The notes below the pieces were generated by a model. It worked only from the letters and a program-made list of their open reading frames with translations. It did no database searches and had not been told where the DNA came from. Shown here piece after piece: positions 26,381 through 35,684 of a stretch of DNA of 52,456 nt (within the stretch, counting starts at the first letter, position 1; each line of letters starts with the position of its first letter). The DNA is from Moraxella caprae DSM 19149 (GTDB taxonomy: Bacteria; Pseudomonadota; Gammaproteobacteria; Pseudomonadales; Moraxellaceae), in NCBI RefSeq assembly GCF_000426885.1, contig NZ_AUGF01000018.1, forward strand, positions 1 through 52,456, written 5' to 3'. The position numbers and the translations under genes are program-made.

Positions 26381-27247
26381 ATGTCCGATTTTTCACACGA
26401 CTTTTTGCACGATTTTGCCACCATTGACCCGTCCGCCCCTTGGCTTGCCCCGTATTTGCCCATTCATCAGGCATTTGCCGACCGCCCTGCCCTGCCACTG
26501 TTTGAGTGGTTAAATGGCTATTTTGCTGACAATCATATTGCCCTAAAAAATTACCAAAACTGCCCCCTAGCCTTTACCCACCAAAACGACCTAGAACACG
26601 GCACAGCGTACGAAACCCACATCGGGCAACACCACAAAATTCCAACCCGTGATAACCTGCACGACTGGTTTGGGGCGTGCGTGTGGTCAGTTTTTCCCCA
26701 TACCAAATCGCTATTGAACGCCAAACATCTCGCCCACATGGGCGACAACCACACCGCCAATGCTCGCAACCGTGTGCGAGATACCATTACCGTATTTGAT
26801 GAAAATGGGGCGATACTTGTTGTCGCCGATGATGAGATTGGTCATAAAATTGCGACAGGATTACAAAATTTTGATTGGCAAACGTGCTTGGTGGATAACC
26901 GTCAATATTGGGCGGATTATCATGATAATAACGATAACGACAAAAAAGCCAAAGTCTTTATATTCGGTCATGCATTATTGGAGCAACTCATCAGCCCCTA
27001 CAAATCCTTATGCAGTCATACCGTGATTATCAAAGTTCATTCGTCATTTTTTAAAAAATCACTCAACGAGCAATTAGCCATGTTGGATAATCACTTATCC
27101 GATTATTTAAATAACTTTTTAAAAGATGATATTACCCCACGCCAATTAAATCCCTTGCCGATATTGGGCGTGCCGTATTTTTGGAATAATGCCAACCCTG
27201 CCTTTTATGATGACCCTTTTGTATTTAGAGCAGGGCGGAGAAAATAG
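26381..27247 (+). CDS. DUF3025-family protein
   Basis: A 288-residue cytosolic protein of unknown function. Recognised by PLFEWLNGYF, the YETHIGQHHKIPTRDNLHDWFGACVWSVFPHTKSLLNAKH segment near residues 78-117 and the DDEIGHKIATGLQNFDWQTCLVDNRQYW region, all DUF3025 landmarks. The start at 26381 is chosen because the domain begins soon after; the open frame reaches 26210, overlapping the bamE start region on the other strand. No clear ribosome-binding site. Confidence 0.8.
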   Translation: MSDFSHDFLHDFATIDPSAPWLAPYLPIHQAFADRPALPLFEWLNGYFADNHIALKNYQNCPLAFTHQNDLEHGTAYETHIGQHHKIPTRDNLHDWFGACVWSVFPHTKSLLNAKHLAHMGDNHTANARNRVRDTITVFDENGAILVVADDEIGHKIATGLQNFDWQTCLVDNRQYWADYHDNNDNDKKAKVFIFGHALLEQLISPYKSLCSHTVIIKVHSSFFKKSLNEQLAMLDNHLSDYLNNFLKDDITPRQLNPLPILGVPYFWNNANPAFYDDPFVFRAGRRK

Positions 27248-27330
27248 CTTTTTAAAATAAATTTAAAATAAAACCACTTTATAAAAACCCAATCATTTAT
27301 CACACTCATATAACCATGTTGGAAAAAACC

Positions 27331-27777
27331 ATGTATAAAATTGCCTTGATTGTACATTTATTTGGAGCCAGCATTTGGGTGGGTGGGCATTTATACCTGC
27401 TTATCCGCCTAATGCCCAATTTTATCCGCCAAAATGACGTGGCAGGATTTTTAGCCTTTGAAAAAAGCTATGAACCCTTGGGCATGACCGCCCTTGCCGT
27501 GCAAGTGGTAACAGGCTTTTATATGCTAACAACCCTGCTACCCCCAGCACTTTGGGGGCAAAACATGGGCATGCTGACCGCCCTTGTGCATGGTAAATTA
27601 ACATGGCTTATCTTGACGATACTTACCGCCTTGCACGCCCGTTTTCGGGTGGTTAAAAAGCTAGAAAGTGGCATGCATTCTGCCAATACATTAAAAGTCA
27701 TGGGTGTTCACGTGTTACTTATCTGCGTGTGGAGCGTGGCATTTGTCATCAATGGGGCTTTTTTCCGTTTTGGGTGA
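27331..27777 (+). CDS. CopD-like four-helix membrane protein
   Basis: A 148-residue membrane protein with four hydrophobic segments: IALIVHLFGASIWVGGHLYLLI, GMTALAVQVVTGFYMLTTLL, LVHGKLTWLILTILTALHAR and VHVLLICVWSVAFVINGAFF. His residues in the first segment (VHLFGASIWVGGH), and HGK and HAR later, recall CopD/haem-binding DUF families. A copper or haem role is only inferred. ATG 27331 follows GGA at 8 bases; ATG 27316 is an alternative that adds five residues. Stands alone upstream of the nqr leader. Confidence 0.7.
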   Translation: MYKIALIVHLFGASIWVGGHLYLLIRLMPNFIRQNDVAGFLAFEKSYEPLGMTALAVQVVTGFYMLTTLLPPALWGQNMGMLTALVHGKLTWLILTILTALHARFRVVKKLESGMHSANTLKVMGVHVLLICVWSVAFVINGAFFRFG

Positions 27778-27910
27778 TATTTTTATAAACAATTATCATT
27801 TGTAAAATCACGCCCCATCTTGTCTCACATCTTTTTGACATCATCATGACAATCAACCGTTTACCCTTAATATTTCTCAAAAATTTCTGTAAATTTATCA
27901 AAGTTTAGCG

Positions 27911-28199
27911 TATAATAGATAGAATCTTCATGCCCAATTTGGGCAAGAGAACGATTGTTAGGACGTGTTAAACGTGATGATGTTGCCAGTCATAGACAGT
28001 GATTTGTTTTGATTTGTCGAGTCTTATTCATCTAAATTTTAATTAACACGCCCTAAACGTTCATCAAAACAGGTAGCCAGTCGCCACTGTAACTACAAGC
28101 ATTAACGTGTTGTTAAGGAGTTTAAGGTCAGCGTTAAAGCTCTCGTGTGTACCAACAGGAGTCTGGTATGGTCATTTCACTCAGAGTGAGTATCCGCTT
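27911..28199 (+). promoter_or_regulatory. Promoter and long leader of the nqr operon
   Basis: A perfect TATAAT (27911-27916) implies a 5' leader of about 270 bases before nqrA. The leader has a 15-base palindrome (TGCCCAATTTGGGCA, 27931-27945), a long-range complementarity (CGTGTTAA near 27963 with TTAACACG near 28043) and a further CGTGTT at 28106-28111. No known riboswitch was recognised. An open frame continuing into nqrA begins at 28107 but resembles no NqrA extension. The upstream part of the gap (27778-27910) holds nothing recognisable. Confidence 0.45.
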
Positions 28200-29540
28200 A
28201 TGATTACCATAAAAAAGGGGTTGGACTTGCCTATCACAGGCGAGCCAACCAAAGAAATTAGCGAGCACACACCTACTCATGTCGCCCTTATCGGTTATGA
28301 TTATATCGGTATGCGTCCGACCATGCACGTCAAGGAAGGCGATATAGTCGCCAAAGGACAGGTGGTGTTTGAAGACAAAAAGCGTCTGGGGGTCAAATAC
28401 ACCGCCCCCGTCTCAGGTAAGGTCATCGCCATCAACCGTGGCGAGCGACGTGTGTTTGAGAGCCTCGTCATTAAAGTTGCCCAAGGCGATGAGATTGGCT
28501 TTAAAACCCACGCCAAAGACAGCCTTGCCAAGCTATCTCGTGAAGAAGTGATATCACAGCTCAATGACGCTGGCGAATGGACAGCGTTTCGCACCCGTCC
28601 TTTTAGCCGTACCCCTGAACTTGACAGCACGCCGTCAGCGATTTTTGTTACCGCAACCGACACCAACCCCCTAAGTGCCGACCCTGCTGATATTATCAAT
28701 GCCAATATTGATGATTTTAACAGTGGTCTTGCCGTCATCTCTGTCCTATCGCCAAAAACGCTTGTTTGTCATGGCAAAACCGCCCCAACCAAAGCCACCA
28801 ATGTTTCAGGTAGTGTTGAATATCACGGTTTTGACGGCGTTCATCCTGCTGGTAACGCAGGCACACACATTCACTTTTTGCACCCCTTAGCTCGTGGCGT
28901 AACCGTGTGGACAATCGGTTATCAAGACGTGATTGCCATTGGTAAGCTCTTTACCACAGGTAAGATTCACACCGAACGCACCATTAGCCTAGCTGGTACG
29001 GTCGTCAAAAACCCACGCCTTATCAAAACCACTCGTGGGGCGGATTTGAACGCTTTAACCCATGGCGAGCTAAATGGCGATGACAACCGTATCATCTCAG
29101 GGTCGGTGCTGTCAGGTCGTAAGGCAAGCGGTGCGGTGGCGTATCTTGGACGTTTTCACAATCAAGTCTCGGTGCTGGTCGAAGGTCGTGAACGCCCTGC
29201 CATGCACTTTTTTACCTTAGGTGCCAACCGTTTTTCAACGCTACCGATTTATATTTCTCAATTTTTTAAAGGCAAAAAATACGCCTTTACCACAAGTACC
29301 AACGGCTCACCCCGTGCCATGGTGCCAATCGGTTCGTTTGAAACCGTCATGCCCCAAGACTACCTACCCACTCAGCTACTTCGCTCGCTCATCGTAGGCG
29401 ACATCGTCGAAGCGGTGGAGCTTGGTGCGTTAGAGCTTGACGAAGAAGACTTGGCACTTTGCACCTTTGTATCGCCCGGTAAATATGAGTTTGGCGATAT
29501 TTTGCGTGATAACTTGACCCGTATTGAGCAGGAAGGCTAA
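28200..29540 (+). CDS. nqrA: Na+-translocating NADH:quinone reductase subunit A
   Basis: Cytoplasmic-side, membrane-associated subunit of the sodium-pumping respiratory complex Nqr, carrying a quinone site. 446 residues from ATG 28200, the normal family start (MITIKKGLDLPITGEPTKEI). GYDYIGMRPTMHVKEGDIVAKGQVVFEDKK, the HPAGNAGTHIHFLHPLARG region near residues 217-235 and the AELDEEDLALC-type C-terminus (here LGALELDEEDLALCTFVSPGKYEFG) are typical. First gene of nqrABCDEF; nqrB follows after 3 bases. Confidence 0.97.
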   Translation: MITIKKGLDLPITGEPTKEISEHTPTHVALIGYDYIGMRPTMHVKEGDIVAKGQVVFEDKKRLGVKYTAPVSGKVIAINRGERRVFESLVIKVAQGDEIGFKTHAKDSLAKLSREEVISQLNDAGEWTAFRTRPFSRTPELDSTPSAIFVTATDTNPLSADPADIINANIDDFNSGLAVISVLSPKTLVCHGKTAPTKATNVSGSVEYHGFDGVHPAGNAGTHIHFLHPLARGVTVWTIGYQDVIAIGKLFTTGKIHTERTISLAGTVVKNPRLIKTTRGADLNALTHGELNGDDNRIISGSVLSGRKASGAVAYLGRFHNQVSVLVEGRERPAMHFFTLGANRFSTLPIYISQFFKGKKYAFTTSTNGSPRAMVPIGSFETVMPQDYLPTQLLRSLIVGDIVEAVELGALELDEEDLALCTFVSPGKYEFGDILRDNLTRIEQEG

Positions 29541-29543
29541 ACG

Positions 29544-30794
29544 ATGAAATTTATTCACAATATCTTTGACCGTATGGAGCCGTCCTTTGCCAAAGGCGGT
29601 AAATACGAAAAATACTATGCTGTTTTTGAGATGTTTGACACATTTTTTCGTCAGCCAAGCTCACAAACATACAGCGCCTCCCACGTCCGTGATGGTATCG
29701 ACCTAAAACGGATGATGATTACCGTGTGGCTCTGTACTTTTCCTGTCATGTTTTGGGGAATGTACAATGTCGGCTTTCAAGCCTTGAGTGCCATACAGCA
29801 TTTTGGCATTGACCCAACAGGCTGGCGTACTGTCATCACAGACATGGTCGGCTATGACCCAAATAGCATTCTTGCTTGTATAGTCTATGGGGCGATGCAG
29901 TTTTTGCCCATTTATATCGTCACCTTTGCGGTCGGTATCTTGTGGGAGATTATCTTTGCCGTGGTGCGTGGACACGAAGTAAACGAAGGCTTTTTCGTTA
30001 CGTCTGTCCTATTTGCCCTATCGCTACCGCCTGACATTCCGCTTTGGCAAGTTGCCCTAGGCATCAGCTTTGGTGTGGTCGTGGCAAAAGAAGTCTTTGG
30101 TGGTACGGGCAAGAACTTTCTTAACCCCGCGTTGGCAGGTCGTGCGTTCTTGTACTTTGCCTACCCTGCCTATATGTCAGGCGATGCGGTGTGGACGGCC
30201 GTTAAAGGTCTAAACAACGTGGACGGTTATAGCGGTGCAACCCCTCTAGGTCAAGCTGCCTCAGGTGTGCCGTCTAATGCCTTTGTGGACGCTTATGGCA
30301 ATACCATTTCTTGGGGTCAAGCCTTTTTGGGCAACATGCAAGGCTCTATCGGCGAAGTCTCAACCCTTGCCATTCTTATCGGTGGCGCGGTGCTCATGTA
30401 CACCAAAATTGCCAGCTGGCGTGTGATTGCAGGGGCGGTCATCGGTCTTGTGGTAACTGCCTTTATCTTTAATATGATTGGTTCTGAGACCAACCCAATG
30501 ATGAGCCTTGCCCCCCATTGGCATTTGGTCATCGGTGGCTTTATGTTTGGTGCGGTCTTTATGGCAACAGACCCAGTATCAGCTGCCCACACCAACACAG
30601 GTCGCTGGTGCTATGGCTTACTCATCGGCTTTATGACGGTTGCCATTCGTGTGGCAAACCCTGCTTTCCCAGAAGGTATCATGCTTGCCATTTTGTTTGC
30701 CAACTTATTTGCACCGCTATTTGACTACTTTGTCAAACAAGCCAACATCAAACGTCAAACAGCACGGAGACTAGCTCATGTCAGCCAAAAATAG
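29544..30794 (+). CDS. nqrB: Na+-translocating NADH:quinone reductase subunit B
   Basis: Integral membrane core subunit, 416 residues, about ten helices. It binds riboflavin and a covalent FMN: the attachment motif SGATPLG lies near residues 230-236, Thr being the linked residue. [30 protein letters not shown] is the family's N-terminus. [32 protein letters not shown] is the conserved core. Its end overlaps the nqrC start by 17 bases. Confidence 0.97.
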   Translation: MKFIHNIFDRMEPSFAKGGKYEKYYAVFEMFDTFFRQPSSQTYSASHVRDGIDLKRMMITVWLCTFPVMFWGMYNVGFQALSAIQHFGIDPTGWRTVITDMVGYDPNSILACIVYGAMQFLPIYIVTFAVGILWEIIFAVVRGHEVNEGFFVTSVLFALSLPPDIPLWQVALGISFGVVVAKEVFGGTGKNFLNPALAGRAFLYFAYPAYMSGDAVWTAVKGLNNVDGYSGATPLGQAASGVPSNAFVDAYGNTISWGQAFLGNMQGSIGEVSTLAILIGGAVLMYTKIASWRVIAGAVIGLVVTAFIFNMIGSETNPMMSLAPHWHLVIGGFMFGAVFMATDPVSAAHTNTGRWCYGLLIGFMTVAIRVANPAFPEGIMLAILFANLFAPLFDYFVKQANIKRQTARRLAHVSQK

Positions 30795-31584
30795 TAACGT
30801 TACAACCCTTGTAACCGCTTTGGTGCTGTGCCTTGTCTGTTCGGTCATGGTGTCAGCCGTTGCGGTGGGTCTAAAACCCAAGCAAACTGCCAACAGCACC
30901 CTAGATTTTAACAAAAACGTCCTTATCGCCGCAGGCAGATTTGACCCAAATACTGAGTCAAATTCTGTTGTGGCAGAACGCTTTAAAGAGTTTGAAGTTC
31001 ATCTTGTCAATCTAGAAACTGGCAAATTTGCCACCGAAGAAGAAGCTACCCAAGCAGGTATCACAGACGTGGCAAACTATGACATTGCCAAAGCCGCTCG
31101 CACCCCTGCTCTTAGCACACCACTTGAAAACGACATTGCTGCCATTGGTGGTAAGCCAAAATTCGGTAAAGCCTATGTCGCCAAAAACGCAAGCGGTGAG
31201 ATTGAGACGCTCGTTCTGCCTTTTCATGGAGCGGGTCTGTGGGGTCAAATCTATGGACTGCTTACCCTTGATAAGGACTTTAACACCATTAAAGGCGTAA
31301 ACTTCTATCAGCACAAAGAAACCCCCGGTCTGGGTTCTCGTATCACCGAAGAGCCTTGGCGTGCCCAATGGCATGACAAAAAAGCCCATGATGACAACGG
31401 CAACGTGCTTATGGGTGTTGCCAAGGCAGGTACTGCCAAACCTACCGAAGTCAACGGCATTAGCGGTGCTACCCTAACAGGTCGTGGCGTGCATAACATG
31501 GTTCAGTTTTGGCTGGGCAAAGACGGTTATCAGCCGTTTTTAGACAACCTAAAAGCTGGCACAGCTGGCGGTAAAGGAGCATAA
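30778..31584 (+). CDS. nqrC: Na+-translocating NADH:quinone reductase subunit C
   Basis: A 268-residue subunit with one N-terminal transmembrane helix ([22 protein letters not shown]) and a periplasmic FMN domain. The covalent FMN site is SGATLTG near residues 228-234; the Thr in that motif is flavinylated by ApbE, whose gene is not in this window. [22 protein letters not shown] and [16 protein letters not shown] are typical. Confidence 0.97.
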   Translation: MSAKNSNVTTLVTALVLCLVCSVMVSAVAVGLKPKQTANSTLDFNKNVLIAAGRFDPNTESNSVVAERFKEFEVHLVNLETGKFATEEEATQAGITDVANYDIAKAARTPALSTPLENDIAAIGGKPKFGKAYVAKNASGEIETLVLPFHGAGLWGQIYGLLTLDKDFNTIKGVNFYQHKETPGLGSRITEEPWRAQWHDKKAHDDNGNVLMGVAKAGTAKPTEVNGISGATLTGRGVHNMVQFWLGKDGYQPFLDNLKAGTAGGKGA

Positions 31585-31586
31585 TC

Positions 31587-32246
31587 ATGGCGGATACCAA
31601 AAAGATTTTAACCACGCCGATTTTTAATAACAACCCCATTGCCCTGCAAATCCTTGGTATTTGTTCGGCATTGGCGGTTACCACGAGCGTGCAAAACGCC
31701 CTTGTCATGTGTATTGCACTCACGCTCGTTACGGCATTTTCTAGCTTTTTTATCTCAATCATTCGTAACAATATCCCGTCATCGATTCGTATCATCGTAC
31801 AAATGGTCGTGATTGCGTCATTAGTTATTGTGGTTGAACAAATCCTAAAAGCAGTCGCCTATGACACCGCCAAATCGTTAGGTGCGTTCATCGGTCTTAT
31901 CATCACCAACTGTATCGTTATGGGTCGTGCCGAAGCCTACGCAATGAGCAACCCACCAATCCCAAGTTTTATTGACGGTATTGGTAACGGCTTGGGCTAC
32001 TCAACCGTACTGATTTTTGTGGCAAGTATCCGTGAAATCATCGGTAACGGTAGCTGGTTTGGCATTCAGCTTTTAGAAAAAGCCACAGACGGCGGTTGGT
32101 ATATCCCGAACGGCTTGCTGTTGTTGCCACCGTCATCGTTCTTTGTCATCGCTCTGTTCATCGCCATTGTGCGTTACTGGAAACCTGAGCAACAAGAACC
32201 TGCGGAGTTTGTCATCGCACCAAATTCTAAGGGAGGGGCACACTAA
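31587..32246 (+). CDS. nqrD: Na+-translocating NADH:quinone reductase subunit D
   Basis: A 219-residue membrane subunit with six helices, homologous to RnfE. A Cys in the [12 protein letters not shown] loop (near residues 111-122) helps hold the intramembrane Fe-S centre shared with Nqr[30 protein letters not shown] is the family signature. Preceded by AAAGGAG; the stop shares its last A with the start of nqrE. Confidence 0.97.
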   Translation: MADTKKILTTPIFNNNPIALQILGICSALAVTTSVQNALVMCIALTLVTAFSSFFISIIRNNIPSSIRIIVQMVVIASLVIVVEQILKAVAYDTAKSLGAFIGLIITNCIVMGRAEAYAMSNPPIPSFIDGIGNGLGYSTVLIFVASIREIIGNGSWFGIQLLEKATDGGWYIPNGLLLLPPSSFFVIALFIAIVRYWKPEQQEPAEFVIAPNSKGGAH

Positions 32247-32854
32247 TGGGACACTATATCAGTTTATTCATCACGTCCGTATTCATTGAAAACATGGCTC
32301 TTGCCTTTTTCTTGGGTATGTGTACGTTCATCGCTGTCTCCAAAAAAGTCTCAACCGCCATCGGTCTGGGCGTTGCGGTCGTTGTTGTTATGGCGGTTAC
32401 TGTTCCGCTAAACAACCTGCTTTACCAATTCCTACTAAAAGACGGGGCATTGGCGTGGGCAGGCATGCCAAATACCGATCTGTCTTTCTTGGGACTACTT
32501 AGCTATATCGCTCTGATTGCGGCAACCGTCCAAATCTTAGAGATGTTTTTGGACAAATTCATGCCAGCACTCTACAACGCCCTAGGCGTATTCTTGCCAC
32601 TTATCACGGTAAACTGTGCGATCATGGGTGGCGTGCTATTTATGGTAGAACGTGATTACAACTTTGGTGAATCTATCGTCTATGGCGTGGGTTCTGGCTT
32701 TGGTTGGGCATTGGCGATTACGGCATTGGCAGGACTTCGTGAGAAGCTCAAATACTCAGACGTACCCGCCCCCCTTCGTGGTCTTGGCATTACCTTTATC
32801 ACTGTCGGACTGATGTCGCTTGGCTTTATGTCATTCGGCGGTATGAGCTTATAA
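32246..32854 (+). CDS. nqrE: Na+-translocating NADH:quinone reductase subunit E
   Basis: A 202-residue six-helix subunit, RnfA homologue. It has [22 protein letters not shown] near residues 12-33 and [16 protein letters not shown] near 118-133, whose cysteines correspond to the NqrD/E iron ligands. Overlaps nqrD by one base and is followed by nqrF after a GGAG ribosome-binding site. Confidence 0.97.
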   Translation: MGHYISLFITSVFIENMALAFFLGMCTFIAVSKKVSTAIGLGVAVVVVMAVTVPLNNLLYQFLLKDGALAWAGMPNTDLSFLGLLSYIALIAATVQILEMFLDKFMPALYNALGVFLPLITVNCAIMGGVLFMVERDYNFGESIVYGVGSGFGWALAITALAGLREKLKYSDVPAPLRGLGITFITVGLMSLGFMSFGGMSL

Positions 32855-32863
32855 GGAGAAACC

Positions 32864-34096
32864 ATGTTTGGTACAGCAATCAGTGGTGTCATCATGTTTA
32901 CCGCCATCATCATGGGTTTGGTGGTGGTCATCTTGGTGGCACGCTCACGCCTTGTCAGCTCAGGCAAGGTAACAATTAACATTAACGACAATCCCGACAA
33001 CAACGTAACAACCGCCGCAGGTGGCAAGCTCTTGCAGACCCTTGCAGGCGAAGGCATTTTCTTGTCGTCAGCCTGTGGTGGCGGTGGTACTTGCGGTCAA
33101 TGTCGTTGTAAAGTATTGGACGGTGGTGGTTCTATCCTACCCACCGAAGAAGGTCATTTTACCCAAGGCGAGATTCGTAAAGGTATGCGTTTGGCGTGTC
33201 AAGTTGCCGTCAAGCAAGACATGAAAATCGAGATTGACCCTGAATTTTTTGATGTTAAAAAATGGGAATGTGAGGTTATCTCTAATGATAACGTGGCAAC
33301 GTTCATTAAAGAGCTTACCCTTAAAATCCCTGAGGGCGAAGTCGTACCTTTCCGTGCAGGTGGCTATGTACAGCTAGAAGCCCCACCGCACGAAGTGCAT
33401 TATAAAGACTTTGACATTGCCAAAGAATACCACGAAGACTGGGACAACTTTAACCTATGGCGTTATACGTCCAAGGTTGATGAGCCTGTGATTCGTGCCT
33501 ACTCTATGGCAAACTACCCTGAAGAAAAGGGCATCATCAAGTTTAACATTCGTATCGCAAGCCCACCACCACGAGGCCCTGACAATATCCCACCTGGTAA
33601 AATGTCATCGTATGTATTTAGCCTAAAACCAGGGGATAAGATTACCGTGTCTGGTCCTTATGGTGAGTTCTTTGCCAAAGACACCAAGGCCGAAATGGTA
33701 TTCATTGGGGGCGGTGCAGGTATGGCTCCCATGCGTTCGCACATCTTTGACCAGCTAAAACGCCTAAAATCCGACCGCAAAATCAGCTTTTGGTACGGTG
33801 CCAGAAGTAAGCGTGAAATGTTCTATGTGGAAGATTATGACGGTCTGGCCGCTGAGTTTGACAACTTTGAATGGCATGTCGCCCTATCCGACCCACAACC
33901 TGAGGATAACTGGGAAGGCTATACAGGCTTTATTCACAACGTTCTGTATGAAAACTACCTAAAAGACCACCCTGCCCCAGAAGACTGTGAATTCTACATG
34001 TGTGGACCTCCTGTCATGAACGCCGCCGTCATCAAAATGCTCAAAGACTTGGGCGTAGAAGATGAAAACATCTTGCTTGATGACTTTGGTGGTTAA
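32864..34096 (+). CDS. nqrF: Na+-translocating NADH:quinone reductase subunit F
   Basis: The electron entry subunit, 410 residues. One N-terminal helix, then a [2Fe-2S] domain with [16 protein letters not shown] near residues 69-84, an FAD-binding domain ([11 protein letters not shown] near 209-219) and the NADH domain ([14 protein letters not shown] near 285-298, [13 protein letters not shown] near 380-392). Last gene of the operon, closed by a terminator. nqrM and apbE, needed for maturation, are not downstream here and must be elsewhere. Confidence 0.97.
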   Translation: MFGTAISGVIMFTAIIMGLVVVILVARSRLVSSGKVTININDNPDNNVTTAAGGKLLQTLAGEGIFLSSACGGGGTCGQCRCKVLDGGGSILPTEEGHFTQGEIRKGMRLACQVAVKQDMKIEIDPEFFDVKKWECEVISNDNVATFIKELTLKIPEGEVVPFRAGGYVQLEAPPHEVHYKDFDIAKEYHEDWDNFNLWRYTSKVDEPVIRAYSMANYPEEKGIIKFNIRIASPPPRGPDNIPPGKMSSYVFSLKPGDKITVSGPYGEFFAKDTKAEMVFIGGGAGMAPMRSHIFDQLKRLKSDRKISFWYGARSKREMFYVEDYDGLAAEFDNFEWHVALSDPQPEDNWEGYTGFIHNVLYENYLKDHPAPEDCEFYMCGPPVMNAAVIKMLKDLGVEDENILLDDFGG

Positions 34097-34110
34097 TCGC
34101 CAACCTTGGC

Positions 34111-34142
34111 AAAAAATCCGCTCTGCATGGGGCGGATTTTTT
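34111..34142 (+). terminator. Terminator of the nqr operon
   Basis: AAAAAATCCGC (34111-34121) pairs with GCGGATTTTTT (34132-34142), 10-base loop. Confidence 0.92.
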
Positions 34143-34220
34143 GATAAATGATAAATAATAATGACAACTCATTAAGGCTGTAAGAAACTCAAGAGTTATT
34201 TACGCTTTGTCTAAAATAAA

Positions 34221-34356
34221 TGGCTCTGGTTCAAAAAGTATGCTACAAGGAAAACCGTTCGTGGTGAGCCTGTCGAACCATGACGGTCTTCCTACCCTTC
34301 GACAGGCTCAGGGCGAACGGAAAACCTAATTTGGCATACTTTTTAGACTACTACCA
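34221..34356 (+). repeat. MITE-B copy 1 (136 bp)
   Basis: Same internal core as MITE-A (GGAAAACCGTTCGTGGTGAG ... GGGCGAACGGAAAACCTA) but with other ends: AAAAAGTATGC on the left and GCATACTTTTT on the right. These extend imperfectly to TGG...CCA. AATAAA occurs directly on both sides (34215-34220 and 34357-34362), a likely target duplication. No open frame inside. Confidence 0.82.
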
Positions 34357-34540
34357 AATAAATTTCTAACCACTCATAAAGCGTAAAAGTCAAAGTTTTT
34401 CCTGTAATCTCATCTTTCTGACTTAAAGATAAATGGAGTTTAGTCGTATTATAGAAATTAAGAATCTTATTTTCTTGCTTTGTGTGGTCACTGCTTGCAA
34501 ATTCACCTTTGTCATGCCACATTTGCATGAGTACACTCAA
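34343..34540 (-). pseudogene. Small hypothetical protein, 3' end disrupted by MITE-B
   Basis: A 65-codon frame from TTG 34540 (GGGG just before it) reading through MWHDKGEFASSDHTKQEN and TLTFTLYEWLEIY, then into the MITE, which adds LVVV and a stop. Removing the element and one AATAAA copy continues the frame as EIYFRQSVNNS then stop, giving a 69-residue product. No family recognised. It may itself be a fragment. The stretch from the nqr terminator to the tRNA holds otherwise only the MITE and terminators. Confidence 0.45.
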
Positions 34541-34576
34541 CCCCTTGCAAATAAAGCCTTACAACTCAATTTTAAC

Positions 34577-34616
34577 TACAAAAAAGGCTTAGCCCTATTA
34601 TACAGACTAAGCCTTT
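34577..34616 (-). terminator. Terminator after tRNA-Leu
   Basis: AAAGGCTTAG (34583-34592) pairs with CTAAGCCTTT (34607-34616). Read on the minus strand it ends in a T-run, directly downstream of the tRNA. Confidence 0.85.
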
Positions 34617-34634
34617 GATTTTTAAAGGAATATT

Positions 34635-34719
34635 TGGTGCAAACGGAGGGACTTGAACCCTCACGCCGTGAAGCACTACCCCCTCAAGATAGCGTGTCTA
34701 CCAATTCCACCACGTTCGC
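34635..34719 (-). tRNA. tRNA-Leu (anticodon GAG)
   Basis: 85 nt including an encoded CCA. On the minus strand it starts GCGAACGTGGTGGAATTGGT. The acceptor stem GCGAACG pairs with CGTTTGC (one G-U). The anticodon arm is CTATC-TTGAGGG-GGTAG, giving GAG. A long variable arm (TGCTTCACGGCGT) and the T-arm GGGTTCAAGTCCC are as expected for a class II tRNA-Leu. It lies just downstream of the two-gene unit at 34756-35453, an end that can serve as an integration site. Confidence 0.95.
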
Positions 34720-34755
34720 AAGTGGTGTGCATTATAGCCGAAGCCATCGCCATTT

Positions 34756-35307
34756 TCAAGCATTTTTTGCAAAAGATAGGGGTATATCTCGCCCAAAATG
34801 CACTTCGACGGTAAGTTTTGGCACGTCCCCCAACACGTCTTGGCACACGTTCATGATATGCTCGGCGGTGAGCCATTCTACCGTACCGCCCTCTTGGGCG
34901 GTGGCGTTCTTGACAAGCAGAGCCGACCCCAGTATCGCCACACGCCTTAGCCCTTTATATCGCATGAGTTCATAAACGTGTGGTTTTAGGGCAGTCAGGG
35001 AGCGAGTGAGCATTCGCACACTGATGGGCTGTTCGGGGAATTTTTGGATGACAAGACTACCGACATACTCCGCCCCACCCATCTGCACGCCAAGCCCCGT
35101 GGTCTGCTTAGAGATACGAAACACCATCGCATCGCCCAGCGACAGCTCGCCCCCGATTGCCTTTTTTTGGTAATGCTCGTAGTTGTCGGCATACAAGCCT
35201 TTGCACCGTGCGATGACAGGGTGGGCAATGTTACCGTCTGTACTAACGGGCATGATGAGCATCTGAGCCTTAGACTGCAAAAACGGCTCATGACTGGCAA
35301 AAATCAC
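34756..35307 (-). CDS. Uncharacterised protein, possibly macro-domain-like
   Basis: A 183-residue soluble protein starting at GTG 35307, which overlaps the stop of the upstream micro-ORF (GTGA). The order of features loosely recalls macro domains: AQMLIMPVSTDGNIAHPVIARCKGLY near residues 14-39, ENYKxYK-like DNYEHYQKKAIGGELSLGDAMVFR near 41-64, and later ISVRMLTRSLTALKPHVYELMRYKGLRRVAILGSALLV near 95-132. If so it may bind or hydrolyse ADP-ribose. The similarity is from memory and weak; a wholly different family is possible. It ends 37 bases before the tRNA-Leu. Confidence 0.55.
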   Translation of the reverse strand: MIFASHEPFLQSKAQMLIMPVSTDGNIAHPVIARCKGLYADNYEHYQKKAIGGELSLGDAMVFRISKQTTGLGVQMGGAEYVGSLVIQKFPEQPISVRMLTRSLTALKPHVYELMRYKGLRRVAILGSALLVKNATAQEGGTVEWLTAEHIMNVCQDVLGDVPKLTVEVHFGRDIPLSFAKNA

Positions 35308-35453
35308 AACGCACCGCCTGATACAGGGTAAACCTGCTCGCTGTCGGGATTCTCATTATCGCTTTTTTCATCAGCAGACGGCTTGGTATTGTCATGCTCA
35401 TCGACTAGGGCGTCATGAATGACAAAGGGGTTGATGTTACATAATTGGCACAT
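35304..35453 (-). CDS. Micro-ORF with CxxC start, coupled to the next gene
   Basis: A 49-residue frame from ATG 35453: MCQLCNINPFVIHDALVDEH, then a polar, acidic stretch (DEKSDNENPDSEQ) and VYPVSGGAL. The stop TGA overlaps the GTG of the 183-residue gene by four bases, a coupling that supports expression. The CxxC suggests metal or redox binding. Ribosome-binding site weak. No family recognised. Confidence 0.5.
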   Translation of the reverse strand: MCQLCNINPFVIHDALVDEHDNTKPSADEKSDNENPDSEQVYPVSGGAL

Positions 35454-35462
35454 AATTTTTCA

Positions 35463-35576
35463 CATATAGATGAAGAACTTTAAAATTACCGCAAATTTAT
35501 GATGTGTAGTATCATCAAGGGCGTGTGCAACACGCCCCTACAAAGCCTGTGGTAAATATTAAGTTTGTTAGGTATA
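35463..35576 (+). repeat. MITE-C copy 1 (about 114 bp)
   Basis: Shares with the element at 43873-44020 the left half GAACTTTAAAATTAC...ATGATGTGT and the right half CCCCTACAAA...TAAATATTAAGTTTGTTAGG. The centre is a GGGCGTGT-GCAA-ACACGCCC palindrome. The ends are more decayed than in the other copy. It fills most of the gap between the micro-ORF and rlmD. Confidence 0.7.
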
Positions 35577-35641
35577 AATATCAATAAACCCTACTTATTA
35601 TAATGCCAAACACCAAAAATACCAATGCCCACCCACAATAA

Positions 35642-35650
35642 TGATATAAT
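35642..35650 (+). promoter_or_regulatory. Extended -10 promoter for rlmD
   Basis: TGA then TATAAT (35645-35650), 35 bp before the rlmD ATG. Confidence 0.6.
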
Positions 35651-35684
35651 GCCCTTTTTATGATACCCAACAAAATAGGCAATC

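Noticed and set aside
28107-28199. 31-residue N-terminal extension of NqrA
   Set aside because: It matches no NqrA start; the family begins MITIKKGLDLPI at 28200.
34635-34719. tRNA-Leu as an attachment site of an integrated element
   Set aside because: No integrase and no direct repeat of the tRNA 3' end was found nearby.
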